Below, in pieces: positions 1 through 9,143 of a stretch of 55,000 bases of DNA; within the stretch, counting starts at the first letter, position 1, and the number at the start of each line of letters is the position of its first letter. The notes below the pieces were generated by a model. That model saw only the letters and a program-made list of their open reading frames with translations. It made no database searches and was not told the DNA's origin. Both the position numbers and the translations under genes were made by a program. This DNA is from Exiguobacterium marinum DSM 16307 (GTDB taxonomy: Bacteria > Bacillota > Bacilli > Exiguobacteriales > Exiguobacteriaceae), in contig NZ_KK211189.1 of the NCBI RefSeq assembly GCF_000620845.1, positions 516,162 through 571,161 on the forward strand, given 5' to 3'.

Positions 1-94
<94 letters not shown>

Positions 95-104
95 ACAACG
101 CAGA

Positions 105-137
105 GGACGACCGAGCATAACGCTCGGTCGTCCTTTT
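105..137 (+). terminator. rRNA operon intrinsic terminator
   Basis: A perfect 12-bp stem (GGACGACCGAGC at 105-116, complement at 122-133) closes a 5-nt loop and is followed by TTTT. It sits just downstream of the 5S end, so it terminates the rRNA operon. Confidence 0.93.
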
Positions 138-144
138 GTATATT

Positions 145-1809
145 AGAGGCTGGGACATAACTAGCCGGTTTTAGAGATTTTGATAAAAAGAGGGGTCCGG
201 TCACCGATTTTCGGTGGCCGGACCCCTTCTTTGTACTTCCGCCGATGCCATTGGCGATGAACTTTCGTAGGTTCACCGCCATGAGGGCGAAGCCGAGCTC
301 ACATTTCACACGCTGTTTCCCCCTTACGGAGAAGCGGGTGAAACCCAAATTGGCCTTCAGATATCCAAAAACTGGTTCCACGTCCGTCTTGCGTCGGGCA
401 TAGACGGCACCGGTTTTCTCATCCGAAAGCAGCGTTCTCGTCATATTCTTTTGTTCTTCCCAGGTCCCGTTCACGCTGACCTGGCGGTGTCTCCCTTCCT
501 CGGCTTTCGTGCACAGCTCTCGGAACGGGCAATCGACGCAGCTCTCGCACGCGTACACACGAAAATCACGGATGAAGCCGTCACGGTCGGTTCGGTGGGA
601 CTCGTGACTGAACGGAAGCTTTCTTCCGTCCGGACACGTGAACGTGTCGGTCCCCTCGTCATATGCCCAGTTCGCGAGGTTGAACGGGTCGTCGCGCCAT
701 TTCTTCTTCTGTTCCTTCCGGTACATCGTGTGCGGGATCAAAGGTTGGCGCCCTCGGCGCTCGAGGATGTCCGTGTAGTTCTGTTGGCTCCCGTACCCGG
801 CATCGGCGACGATGTAGGCGGGCAGGTCGAGGAAGGTTTCGATCTCGTCGAGGAACGGGATCAACGTTTTCGTGTCGGTCGGGTTCGGATAGACGTCATA
901 GGCGAGCGTGTACTGACCTTCGGTTGCGATTTGGACGTTGTAGCCAGGTTTCAGTTGACCGTTCTTCATGTGATCCTCTTTCATCCGCATGAACGTCGCG
1001 TCACGGTCGGTCTTCGAATAGCTGTTGCGTGTGCCGAAGGTGGCCATGTGTTCCTCGTATCGACGTTTCCGGGCCGCGAAGTCGGCAGCCTGTTTGCGGA
1101 GATGGCGGGGCTTCTTACGTTCCGCACGCAATCGTTTCCGTTCCTCGACGTCCGTCGTTGAGCTGATCTCCTCGTTGATGGACTCGATCGTTTCCTCGAG
1201 TCGCGCTGCGATTTGTTCCAGCTCTTGGGCCGTGAGCGCGTCCGGGCTCTCCCGTTCGATCTCAGGGATGACCTGGTCGGCCATCAGCTCGTCGTACATC
1301 TGGTTCGACTTCTCGACGAGCGCGGCGTGGTGTTTTTCGACCGCCCTGCGCCAGACGAAGGTGTAGCGGTTGGCGTTCGCCTCGATTTTCGTGCCGTCGA
1401 TGAAGATCGCCTCCTCATCGATTGCGCCGGTCTCGACGAGATGGCACCGGAAGGCGACGAAAGCCTCCTTCAGGATCGGGGAAACGGCCGGATGGACACG
1501 GAAACGGTTGATCGTCCGATAACTCGGCTCGTGGCCCTGGGCGAGCCACATCATCCGTAGGCTGTCCTTGAGAAGGCCCTCGATCTTTCGTCCTGAGAAC
1601 GCGGACTGTGTGTAGGCGCAGAGGACGATTTTCATCATCATGCGCGGGTGATAGGCCGGGCAGCCCGTCGTTCGCCAGAACGGTTCGAATGCCTCGTCCG
1701 GGATCTGTTCGACGAGGTCATGGACGGCGAAGGCGATATCGTTTTCCTGCAGCCGGACTTCTAAATCTAGGGGCAAAACCAATTGGTTCATGGTATACTC
1801 TTTGTACAT
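145..1809 (-). CDS. IS1182-family transposase, reading frame without a stop codon
   Basis: This is a DDE transposase of the IS1182 type. Visible landmarks are an N-terminal domain with YHPRMMMKIVLCAYTQ and SGRKIEGLL, the catalytic Asp in IFIDGTKIE, a coiled-coil-like Glu/Arg-rich insert, the second Asp in YIVADAGYGS, a CVDCPFRELC cysteine cluster, and the final Glu region VEPVFGYLKANLGFTRFS. I chose ATG 1809 because GGAGGTG lies 5 nt upstream; ATG 1791 is in the same frame. About 525 codons are intact up to the hairpin at 192-226. The frame then stays open through the inverted repeat and antisense 5S rRNA to base 1, so the coordinate given here is the IS end and not a stop codon. Both other minus frames stop soon after the T-run at 184-188 (TAA at 173, TAG at 163), so a one-base indel there would restore a stop. 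Confidence 0.85.
184..226 (-). terminator. Hairpin terminator inside the transposase 3' end
   Basis: A 15-bp stem (192-206 with 212-226, one G-U pair) is followed on the minus strand by CTCTTTTTATC. It would terminate transposase transcripts before any in-frame stop codon. It may also block transcription entering from the rrn side. Confidence 0.8.
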
Positions 1810-1910
1810 AGGGGCACCTCCAAAGTTATGGTTTGGTCACTTTAACTTTATCAGAGGTCGCCCCTATCTGTTTAGTCCGAAATGCGTGCACGAACCCATA
1901 AAAATGACAA

Positions 1911-1953
1911 GAGGCCCCCGCGAGCGAACAAGTCGCTCACGGGGGCCTCTTTC
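1911..1953 (+). terminator. Hairpin terminator at the right end of the IS
   Basis: GAGGCCCCCG at 1911-1920 pairs with CGGGGGCCTC at 1940-1949, with an inner GAGCG/CGCTC extension, followed by TTTCTT on the plus strand. It lies upstream of the transposase start and can shield the transposase gene, or ctsR on the other side, from read-through. Confidence 0.75.
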
Positions 1954-1990
1954 TTATAAATCTACTGGGTTATGTCCCAGCCTCTTTTCA

Positions 1991-2019
1991 TTTGCCTTTT
2001 TTTAAATCAATGATAAAAT
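1991..2019 (+). promoter_or_regulatory. ctsR operon promoter
   Basis: TTTGCC at 1991-1996 and TAAAAT at 2014-2019 are 17 bp apart, directly upstream of the CtsR operator. The -35 element begins only 6 bp after the insertion sequence ends. Confidence 0.6.
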
Positions 2020-2021
2020 AT

Positions 2022-2045
2022 AGTCAAAAGTCAAAGATGGTCAGA
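2022..2045 (+). promoter_or_regulatory. CtsR operator, three heptads
   Basis: AGTCAAA occurs at 2022-2028 and again at 2029-2035, followed after GAT by GGTCAGA at 2039-2045. The second and third copies fit the known CtsR consensus of two direct GGTCAAA heptads separated by three bases. This supports autorepression of the operon, relieved by heat shock. Confidence 0.85.
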
Positions 2046-2056
2046 GGGTGGTGGAG

Positions 2057-2533
2057 ATGAGAAATATTTCGGATGTCATTGAACAGTATTTGAAGCAAGT
2101 GTTGAAAGAAAGTCAGGCGAATGCGATTGAAATTAAACGTCAAGATATCGCGCAACGATTCGAATGTGTCCCATCCCAAATCAATTATGTCATCAACACA
2201 CGTTTTACCGTCGAAAAAGGATATTTAGTAGAAAGTAAACGTGGCGGTGGCGGATATATTCGCATTCGACGCGTCACTTTGCATGAAAAGCAAGATCTCC
2301 TCTCTAGTTTGATGGATGTCATTCTTGAGCATCCACGTCTGAATGAACAGCTCGTCGAAAATGTTCTTGTTCGATTAGTGGAAGAACAAATGTTGCACGA
2401 GCAAGAAGCTCAGTTGATTTATCATCTCTTATCAGATGAAGCGTTAAACTTACAGGTTGACGATCGCTTCTTTATCCGACGTCAACAGTTACTGGCACTA
2501 ATGAAAGTACTTCGTTACCGTAATGGAGGATAA
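2057..2533 (+). CDS. ctsR: CtsR, class III stress gene repressor
   Basis: CtsR is the dimeric winged helix-turn-helix repressor of clp genes in Firmicutes. It is inactivated by heat and controlled by McsB/McsA. The N-terminal half is diagnostic: NISDVIEQYL, CVPSQINYVINTRFT and the glycine-rich wing ESKRGGGGYIRI, which contacts DNA and senses temperature. ATG 2057 aligns with the B. subtilis start; GTG codons at 2048 and 2051 are possible but sit too close to the AGAGG ribosome site. It is the first gene of the operon, 5 nt before mcsA, with its own operator immediately upstream. Confidence 0.96.
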   Translation: MRNISDVIEQYLKQVLKESQANAIEIKRQDIAQRFECVPSQINYVINTRFTVEKGYLVESKRGGGGYIRIRRVTLHEKQDLLSSLMDVILEHPRLNEQLVENVLVRLVEEQMLHEQEAQLIYHLLSDEALNLQVDDRFFIRRQQLLALMKVLRYRNGG

Positions 2534-2538
2534 GTCGT

Positions 2539-2973
2539 ATGTTATGCGAACGTTGTAAACAGCGACCGGCTGTCAATGAAGTCGTTGTCATGGAACAAGA
2601 TGTACCTGTGAAAAGACACTTATGTCGACAATGTACGGTAGAACTCATGACGGGTTATGTCCCGGTCGTGAAGCGTTGTCCGACTTGTCAGATGACCCGC
2701 CAAGACTTATTGCGTGTAAGAAAAGCAGGGTGCGCTACGTGTTATACCGTATTCCGGGATGAACTGATAAAAATCACCCGTCAATATCAACAAGGACACG
2801 ATCGTCATATCGGTTCGATTCCTGACCATCTACGAACACCGTATGAACGGATTGAGGAGCGGCTTGAAAAGTTAGCAGGGGAGTTGACCCGTGCTGTCGA
2901 ACAAGAAGATTATGAACGGGCAGCACGTATTCAAAAAGAAATGAAGCAATTAGAAGGGCAGGGAGATGGCTAA
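2539..2973 (+). CDS. mcsA: McsA, zinc-binding activator of McsB
   Basis: McsA binds metal and activates the arginine kinase McsB, linking CtsR control to oxidative and metal stress. Four CxxC pairs are visible (CERC near residue 3, CRQC, CPTC, CATC), followed by a C-terminal UVR-type helical hairpin (LTRAVEQEDYERAARIQKEM). At 144 residues it is shorter than the ~185-residue B. subtilis protein, mainly between the zinc clusters and the UVR motif. The start follows GGAGG at the end of ctsR, and the stop overlaps the mcsB start by one base (TAATG), implying translational coupling. Confidence 0.94.
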   Translation: MLCERCKQRPAVNEVVVMEQDVPVKRHLCRQCTVELMTGYVPVVKRCPTCQMTRQDLLRVRKAGCATCYTVFRDELIKITRQYQQGHDRHIGSIPDHLRTPYERIEERLEKLAGELTRAVEQEDYERAARIQKEMKQLEGQGDG

Positions 2974-4016
2974 TGGAACCTTTCCTAACACATCCACTCG
3001 GTCCAAAAATGAAAGAACGTGCCAAACTTGATGATTTGGTCGTCTCCACAAGAATCCGACTGGCACGTAACGTCAAAGACACCGTGTTTTCACCGGCCCT
3101 TTCTAAAGAAGGAGAACGTCAACTTTGCGATCGTTTAGAGGGACGTCTACGCGGGTTGAAGGGATTTGAATATCTTCATATGCGTGATTATGATGAAGTG
3201 ACACGACAAGCGTTAATGGAGAAACATTTGATTAGCCCGGCTGTTGCTACTAATGAAGAAAGTGCGGTCTTCTTAAGTGAAGATGAAACCATCAGTGTAC
3301 TAATCAACGAGGAAGACCATCTGCGAATTCAAACGTTGCTTCCCGGCTATCAAGTGAAAGCGGCGTTCGAATTAGCGAAACAAGCAGACGCATTATGCGC
3401 GGAGTCACTTTCTTATGCTTTTGATGAACAGTTAGGCTATTTGACGACATGTCCAAGCAATATCGGAACAGGACTCCGAGCTTCGGTCATGTTACACTTA
3501 CCGGGACTCACGCTAACGGGTCGGATTGGTCCGATTTTACGGGAACTTCGAAAACTCGGTTATACGATTCGCGGTCGTTATGGTGAAGGAAGCGATGCAG
3601 CCGGACGCTTGTTCCAGCTGTCGAATCAACGGACACTAGGTAGTCATGAATCACAACTGTTGGCTGACTTTATGGAAGTGACAGAACAAGTGATTCAGGC
3701 AGAACGCCATGCGCGTGAAGAACTCATTGCGAATCGACAGGAAGAGTTAGAAGATCGATTTTATCGGTCATATGGTATATTACGATATGCTAAATTACTC
3801 TCTTCCACTGAAGCAGTTGAACGACTATCTGATTTACATTTAGCAAGTGACCTTGGAATTTTGTCTGATTGGAGCCCGCCGAAGTTTCACGAGTTGATTG
3901 TTCGGTTACAATCAGGTTTTCTACAAAAACATTTCGGGAAAACATTATCTACGCAAGAGCGGGATCGAGAACGAGCGACACTCGTTCGTCGAACGTTAGA
4001 TCAAGGCTTAGTTTGA
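2973..4016 (+). CDS. mcsB: McsB, protein arginine kinase
   Basis: McsB phosphorylates arginines on CtsR and on damaged proteins, marking them for ClpC-ClpP degradation. It belongs to the ATP:guanido phosphotransferase family. STRIRLARNV (residues 25-34) forms part of the ATP site, the CPSNIGTGLRASV loop near residue 160 corresponds to the guanido-kinase active-site loop, and the RGRYGEGSDAAGRLFQLSN segment is typical of the catalytic domain. Its length of 347 residues is close to that of the family. It overlaps mcsA by one base and is followed by clpC after 24 nt. Confidence 0.96.
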   Translation: MEPFLTHPLGPKMKERAKLDDLVVSTRIRLARNVKDTVFSPALSKEGERQLCDRLEGRLRGLKGFEYLHMRDYDEVTRQALMEKHLISPAVATNEESAVFLSEDETISVLINEEDHLRIQTLLPGYQVKAAFELAKQADALCAESLSYAFDEQLGYLTTCPSNIGTGLRASVMLHLPGLTLTGRIGPILRELRKLGYTIRGRYGEGSDAAGRLFQLSNQRTLGSHESQLLADFMEVTEQVIQAERHAREELIANRQEELEDRFYRSYGILRYAKLLSSTEAVERLSDLHLASDLGILSDWSPPKFHELIVRLQSGFLQKHFGKTLSTQERDRERATLVRRTLDQGLV

Positions 4017-4040
4017 TCCAACTATAAGGAGGTTTTGTCA

Positions 4041-6476
4041 ATGATGTTTGGACGATTTACAGAGCGAGCACAGCGCGTATTAGCTTTAGCACAAGAGGAA
4101 GCCGTACGTCTTGGCCATCATAATATTGGTACAGAACATATTTTATTAGGATTGGTTCGGGAAGGAGAAGGGATTGCGGCGAAAGCACTCTTCGCACTAG
4201 GACTGACATCTGAAAAGATTCAACAAGAAGTCGAGTCATTGATTGGACGTGGTTCTGAGAACGGATCGACGATTCACTACACACCACGTGCGAAAAAAGT
4301 CATTGAACTCTCGATGGATGAAGCAAGAAAATTAGGACATTCATACGTCGGAACGGAACACATCCTTCTCGGATTGATTCGTGAGGGGGAAGGTGTCGCA
4401 GCGCGCGTCCTCAATAACCTAGGAATCAGTTTGACGAAAGCACGTCAACAAGTACTGCAGCTCCTCGGGAATACTGAGTCTTCTTCAAATGCTTCGCAAC
4501 CAGGCGCAAGCGCTGCAACACCAACGCTTGATGGGTTGGCACGCGACTTGACGCAACAAGCCAGAGAATCACGTTTAGATCCGGTGATTGGACGCGCAGG
4601 TGAGATTCAACGTGTTATCGAAGTCTTGTCTCGTCGGACAAAGAACAACCCGGTTCTTATTGGTGAGCCGGGTGTCGGGAAGACCGCGGTAGTCGAAGGC
4701 CTTGCTCAACAAATCATCAACAACGAAGTCCCTGAGACACTTCGTAACAAACGAGTCATGGTACTCGACATGGGTACGCTCGTGGCCGGTACAAAATATC
4801 GTGGTGAGTTCGAAGATCGTTTGAAAAAGGTCATGGATGAGATTCGCCAGGCTGGAAACGTCATTCTCTTCATCGATGAATTGCATACATTGATTGGTGC
4901 AGGAGGCGCTGAAGGCGCGATTGATGCGTCGAACATCCTCAAACCGTCACTGGCCCGTGGTGAACTTCAATGTATCGGGGCGACAACACTCGACGAGTAC
5001 CGGAAGTATATCGAGAAAGATGCAGCACTTGAACGACGTTTCCAACCAATTCAAGTGAACGAGCCGACGGCAGAAGAGGCTGAGCAAATCCTTCTCGGTT
5101 TACGCGACCGCTATGAGGCACACCACCGTGTAACGATTACAGACACAGCCATTCATGAGGCGGTCGTCCTTTCTGACCGTTATATTTCGGATCGCTTCTT
5201 ACCGGACAAGGCGATTGACCTCGTCGATGAAGCCGCATCAAAAGTACGACTTCGTTCTTTCACAGCGCCGCCGAACTTGAAAGAGTTGGAATCGCGCCTC
5301 GAGTCGATTCGTAAAGAAAAAGACTCTGCTGTTCAAAGCCAAGAGTTTGAAAAAGCAGCGTCCCTTCGCGATACGGAGCAAAAATTACGTGATGAATTAG
5401 AAGAATTGAAAGCAGAGTGGCAGAATAAGCAAGGGAACGAAAAACTTGAAGTGACGAAAGAAGATATCGCTCAAGTTGTCGCAAACTGGACAGGAGTACC
5501 GGTCACAAAGATTGCCGAAGAAGAGACGGACCGTCTCCTCAAACTCGAATCGATTCTTCACAATCGTGTCATCGGTCAAGACGATGCAGTGAAATCGATT
5601 TCTCGTGCTATCCGTCGTGCCCGTGCCGGATTGAAAGATCCGAAACGTCCAATCGGTTCGTTCATCTTCCTCGGACCGACCGGAGTCGGGAAAACCGAGC
5701 TCGCCCGCGCAGTTGCCGAAGCGATGTTTGGCGATGAAGATGCGATTATTCGAATCGATATGTCAGAGTACATGGAGAAACATGCGACAAGTCGTCTCGT
5801 CGGTTCGCCTCCGGGCTATGTTGGTTACGAAGAAGGTGGTCAATTAACCGAGAAAGTACGCCGGAAACCATATTCGGTCATTCTTCTTGACGAGATTGAG
5901 AAAGCACACCCTGAAGTATTTAACATCTTACTTCAAGTGCTAGACGACGGTCGCTTGACGGACTCAAAAGGTCGCACGGTCGACTTCCGAAATACCGTCA
6001 TCATCATGACATCAAACGTCGGGGCAGCAGCGCTTCAACGAAATAAATATGTCGGATTCACAGTCGAAGATGATGTGAAACGTGAGTATACGGAAATGAA
6101 AGACAAAGTGCTCGAGGAATTGAAAAAAGCGTTCCGACCTGAGTTCTTGAACCGAATTGACGAAATCACAGTCTTCCATTCACTTCAAAAAGAGCACATC
6201 CAAGAAATCATCAAACTTATGGCTGAGACACTTAAGAAACGTCTCGCCGAACAGGGTGTTGATTTCAGCATGACAGATGCGGCGCTCGAGAAGATTGCCG
6301 AAGTCGGCTACGATCCGGAATACGGGGCCCGTCCCCTCCGTCGTGCTCTTCAGCGAGAAGTGGAAGACCGTCTCTCAGAAGCAATGCTCGGTGGTACGAT
6401 TACCAAAGGTAGTAAAGTTGCGCTCGACGTACAAGATGGAGAGTTTGTCGTTCGTAACGAAGGTGTCGTTCAGTAA
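4041..6476 (+). CDS. clpC: ClpC, Hsp100 AAA+ unfoldase
   Basis: ClpC unfolds substrates and feeds them to ClpP; with McsB it forms the arginine-phosphate degradation route. The 811 residues show two Clp_N repeats (about 1-145), Walker A1 GEPGVGKTA (about 208), a UVR-bearing middle domain (LRDTEQKL region, about 420-455) that is characteristic of ClpC, Walker A2 GPTGVGKTE (about 545), and the ClpP-binding loop VGF in KYVGFTVED (about 670). The [11 protein letters not shown] start at ATG 4041 lies 8 nt after AGGAGG. TTG 4035 is in frame but unlikely. A terminator follows, though radA probably also receives read-through. Confidence 0.97.
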   Translation: MMFGRFTERAQRVLALAQEEAVRLGHHNIGTEHILLGLVREGEGIAAKALFALGLTSEKIQQEVESLIGRGSENGSTIHYTPRAKKVIELSMDEARKLGHSYVGTEHILLGLIREGEGVAARVLNNLGISLTKARQQVLQLLGNTESSSNASQPGASAATPTLDGLARDLTQQARESRLDPVIGRAGEIQRVIEVLSRRTKNNPVLIGEPGVGKTAVVEGLAQQIINNEVPETLRNKRVMVLDMGTLVAGTKYRGEFEDRLKKVMDEIRQAGNVILFIDELHTLIGAGGAEGAIDASNILKPSLARGELQCIGATTLDEYRKYIEKDAALERRFQPIQVNEPTAEEAEQILLGLRDRYEAHHRVTITDTAIHEAVVLSDRYISDRFLPDKAIDLVDEAASKVRLRSFTAPPNLKELESRLESIRKEKDSAVQSQEFEKAASLRDTEQKLRDELEELKAEWQNKQGNEKLEVTKEDIAQVVANWTGVPVTKIAEEETDRLLKLESILHNRVIGQDDAVKSISRAIRRARAGLKDPKRPIGSFIFLGPTGVGKTELARAVAEAMFGDEDAIIRIDMSEYMEKHATSRLVGSPPGYVGYEEGGQLTEKVRRKPYSVILLDEIEKAHPEVFNILLQVLDDGRLTDSKGRTVDFRNTVIIMTSNVGAAALQRNKYVGFTVEDDVKREYTEMKDKVLEELKKAFRPEFLNRIDEITVFHSLQKEHIQEIIKLMAETLKKRLAEQGVDFSMTDAALEKIAEVGYDPEYGARPLRRALQREVEDRLSEAMLGGTITKGSKVALDVQDGEFVVRNEGVVQ

Positions 6477-6482
6477 ATCATT

Positions 6483-6516
6483 CAGCTCCCTCACTGTTCA
6501 TGAGGGAGCCTTTTTT
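6483..6516 (+). terminator. Intrinsic terminator after clpC
   Basis: GCTCCCTCA and TGAGGGAGC flank a short loop and are followed by CTTTTTT. It lies 18 nt before the radA start, so it may only partially separate radA from the stress operon. Confidence 0.85.
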
Positions 6517-6533
6517 AGACAGGAAGGAAGCTT

Positions 6534-7910
6534 ATGGCCAAAATTAAAACGAAATACGTCTGCCAATCGTGTGGATATGAATCAGCGAAGTGGATGGGGC
6601 GCTGTCCAGGTTGTAATGAATGGAATACGCTTGTGGAAGAATTTGTGGAAGAAAAGAAAGCCAAACGCGGTGCAGCATTTGTCCATAGTTCGTCTCGACA
6701 ATTGAAACCGGAACGTCTATCAAACGTCGTCTCACAAGAAGAGACGCGTGTGCACACGAATAGTCGTGAATTTGACCGTGTGCTCGGTGGAGGAATCGTC
6801 CCGGGTTCCCTTGTCTTAGTCGGGGGTGACCCAGGAATCGGAAAGTCGACGATTTTGCTACAAGTCAGTGCCCATTTAGCCCATAGCGGCAAAAAAGTGT
6901 TATATATTTCGGGTGAAGAGTCGCTCAAACAAACGAAACTGCGCGCGGAACGACTCGGCTTACCGACCGAAGACTTGTTCGTGCTCGCGGAGACAGACAT
7001 GCTGATGATTGAACGGGTCATCGATGAAGAACAGCCGGGGTTTGTCATCATCGACTCGATTCAGACGGTGTATATGGATGAGATTCAATCTGCTCCGGGC
7101 AGTGTGTCACAAGTACGAGAATGTACGGCGGCGCTCATGAAGATTGCGAAAACGCGAGGGATTGCTGTCTTCATTGTCGGACACGTGACGAAACAAGGGT
7201 CGATTGCAGGACCGCGCTTACTCGAACACATGGTAGATGCGGTGCTTTACTTTGAAGGCGAACGTCATCATACATTCCGTATTTTGCGGGCGGTGAAGAA
7301 TCGGTTTGGTTCAACGAATGAAATTGGGATTTTCGAGATGAAAGAGAGTGGGTTAGAAGAAGTCCTCAACCCGTCCGAAATCTTTTTAGAAGAGCGAACC
7401 GCAGGGGTATCCGGCTCTACGGTCGTTGCTTCGATGGAAGGGACACGGACGGTGCTCGTCGAACTGCAGGCACTTATCTCCCCTACCTCATTCGGGAACC
7501 CGAGACGAATGGCGACGGGAATCGATCAAAATCGGGTCGCGCTTCTCATGGCCGTGCTCGAGAAACGATCCGGTCTTCTGCTTCAAACACAGGATGCTTA
7601 TTTGAAAGCGGCCGGTGGTGTCAAATTGGATGAACCGGCGATTGACCTTGCGATTTGTATTTCAATCGCCTCTAGTTTTCGCGATCGCCCGACTCGGCCG
7701 ACGGATGTCTGCATCGGAGAAGTCGGATTGACGGGAGAAGTGCGGCGCGTATCACGAATAGAACAACGTGTTGCCGAGGCGGCAAAGTTAGGGTTTACAA
7801 GGGCCATCATCCCGAAAAATAATATGGGTGGATGGACCGCTCCGGCAGGGATTGAGGTGGTCGGTGTCGGAACAGTGGATGAAGCACTCCAGTTGGCGAT
7901 TCCATTTTGA
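6534..7910 (+). CDS. radA: RadA/Sms, recombination-associated DNA helicase
   Basis: RadA is a RecA-like hexameric helicase that promotes branch migration in recombination and transformation. The 458 residues show an N-terminal zinc finger (Cys10, Cys13, Cys24, Cys27), a RecA-like core with Walker [10 protein letters not shown] (about 98-106), the RadA-specific KNRFG motif (about 255) and a C-terminal Lon-protease-like domain. ATG 6534 follows GGAAGG. In B. subtilis disA follows at this point; here it is absent and yacL comes next after 113 nt. Confidence 0.96.
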   Translation: MAKIKTKYVCQSCGYESAKWMGRCPGCNEWNTLVEEFVEEKKAKRGAAFVHSSSRQLKPERLSNVVSQEETRVHTNSREFDRVLGGGIVPGSLVLVGGDPGIGKSTILLQVSAHLAHSGKKVLYISGEESLKQTKLRAERLGLPTEDLFVLAETDMLMIERVIDEEQPGFVIIDSIQTVYMDEIQSAPGSVSQVRECTAALMKIAKTRGIAVFIVGHVTKQGSIAGPRLLEHMVDAVLYFEGERHHTFRILRAVKNRFGSTNEIGIFEMKESGLEEVLNPSEIFLEERTAGVSGSTVVASMEGTRTVLVELQALISPTSFGNPRRMATGIDQNRVALLMAVLEKRSGLLLQTQDAYLKAAGGVKLDEPAIDLAICISIASSFRDRPTRPTDVCIGEVGLTGEVRRVSRIEQRVAEAAKLGFTRAIIPKNNMGGWTAPAGIEVVGVGTVDEALQLAIPF

Positions 7911-7964
7911 TGGGTCGCCACTGGCAGTTTGTAACGCTTTGTAACGAACGTGATTAAAAAATCG

Positions 7965-7973
7965 TGTTACAAT
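7965..7973 (+). promoter_or_regulatory. Extended -10 promoter candidate for yacL
   Basis: TGTTACAAT at 7965-7973 fits an extended -10 element, but the base run expected for -35 is poor. The site is preceded by two direct TTTGTAACG copies (7928-7936, 7938-7946), and its own core reads TTGTAAC on the opposite strand. Confidence 0.5.
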
Positions 7974-8023
7974 GAAAGTGTTATTTTTTGAAATTTTATT
8001 TCATATAAAAGGAGGTGGAATGA

Positions 8024-9088
8024 GTGAAGATTGCTGTACGAATCGGATTTATTTTGATTGGACTCGTCGTGGGTTGGTTCGGAATCATCGAAGCGACGCT
8101 TTTATTAGCAGACCTTGGCATGAATGTGCCGGAGTGGTTAACGATTCCATACGTAGCAAGTTTGATTGGTGGACTTATCTTCTTCATTCTTAGTTTATTC
8201 TTAACAGATGGTGTTGTTGCATTTATTCGTTTTGTCGAAGAACGGCTCGTCCGTTTACCGGTGGGAGATATCTTATTCGGTTCGATCGGTCTTATCATCG
8301 GGCTCTTGATCGCCTTTTTGATCAGTGTATCGCTTGAAGTCACGAATATTTTCTTACTGAGTAAAATCGTCCCGATTTTTGTCACGGCACTGTTTGGTTA
8401 CTTTGGTTTCGCGGTCGGCTATCGGAAGCGTAACGAATGGATTAAACTATTTGTGAAGAGCGAACGGGAGAAGCCGGCGGCTGAACCGGTTCAACGTTCT
8501 AACGATAAAATCTTGGATACGAGCGTCATCATCGACGGTCGGATCGCGGATATTGCGACGACTGGATTCGTGGAAGGGACATTGATTGTTCCGCAATTTG
8601 TGATCGGAGAGCTCCAATACATCGCCGACTCTTCGGATACATTAAAACGAAATCGTGGTCGTCGGGGTCTCGACATTTTAAAAGAACTGCAGGAGAACAA
8701 GCGCATCCAAGTTGAAATTTATGATGGCGACTTTGAAGATGTACCGGAAGTCGATATCAAATTAATCAAATTGGCTGAACTTAAAAATGGTATTGTTGTC
8801 ACGAATGACTATAACTTAAACAAAGTGTGTGAAGTACGGAATGTCCCGGTATTGAATATCAATGACTTAGCGAATGCCGTCAAACAAATCGTCATTCCTG
8901 GCGAAGAGATGGTCGTGACAGTCATTAAAGAAGGAAAAGAGCAAAATCAAGGCGTCGCCTATCTTGAAGATGGGACGATGGTTGTCGTGGAAGGTGGACG
9001 GAAGTTGATTTCGAAGACGCTTCCTGTCGTCGTGACGAGTGTCTTACAGACGTCTGCAGGTCGAATGATTTTTGCACGTCCGGAATAA
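8024..9088 (+). CDS. yacL: YacL, membrane-anchored PIN-TRAM protein
   Basis: The N-terminal ~135 residues hold four hydrophobic membrane segments. They are followed by a PIN nuclease-fold domain starting at ILDTSVIIDGRIADI (about residue 163), with further acidic residues expected of the metal site, and a C-terminal TRAM RNA-binding domain (about 290-350). The family is conserved in Bacillales, but its substrate is not settled, so an RNase role is inferred from the PIN fold. GTG 8024 is preferred because AAGGAGG lies 8 nt upstream and the frame begins MKIAVRIGF; the ATG at 8020 is out of frame. In B. subtilis it sits in the same position before ispD. Confidence 0.93.
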   Translation: MKIAVRIGFILIGLVVGWFGIIEATLLLADLGMNVPEWLTIPYVASLIGGLIFFILSLFLTDGVVAFIRFVEERLVRLPVGDILFGSIGLIIGLLIAFLISVSLEVTNIFLLSKIVPIFVTALFGYFGFAVGYRKRNEWIKLFVKSEREKPAAEPVQRSNDKILDTSVIIDGRIADIATTGFVEGTLIVPQFVIGELQYIADSSDTLKRNRGRRGLDILKELQENKRIQVEIYDGDFEDVPEVDIKLIKLAELKNGIVVTNDYNLNKVCEVRNVPVLNINDLANAVKQIVIPGEEMVVTVIKEGKEQNQGVAYLEDGTMVVVEGGRKLISKTLPVVVTSVLQTSAGRMIFARPE

Positions 9089-9093
9089 TGAAC

Positions 9094-9126
9094 AAAAAAG
9101 AGACGCGGGAGCGCTCTCTTTTTTCA
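9094..9126 (+). terminator. Hairpin between yacL and ispD
   Basis: AAAAAAGAGACGC pairs imperfectly with GCGCTCTCTTTTTT around a GGGA loop, ending in a T-run. It is probably a weak or bidirectional terminator, since ispD follows within 20 nt. Confidence 0.6.
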
Positions 9127-9143
9127 CGAAGAGAGGTGTTTAC

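Larger units (their letters stand above)
145..1985 (-). mobile_element. IS1182-family insertion sequence
   Basis: The element is bounded by perfect 17-bp inverted repeats (AGAGGCTGGGACATAAC at 145-161, its complement at 1969-1985) and carries one minus-strand transposase gene. It lies between the rrn terminator and the ctsR promoter. I see no target-site duplication in the flanks. Its third-codon positions are visibly richer in G and C than the neighbouring genes, which suggests recent arrival from elsewhere. Strong hairpins sit just inside both ends. Confidence 0.92.

Noticed and set aside
451-1560. Plus-strand open frames of 236, 113 and 115 codons inside the IS
   Set aside because: They are antisense shadows of the minus-strand transposase frame, which has clear family motifs; their translations show no recognisable domain.
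141-1990. Target-site duplication flanking the IS
   Set aside because: The flanks (TATT before 145, TTTC after 1985) do not form a convincing direct repeat.
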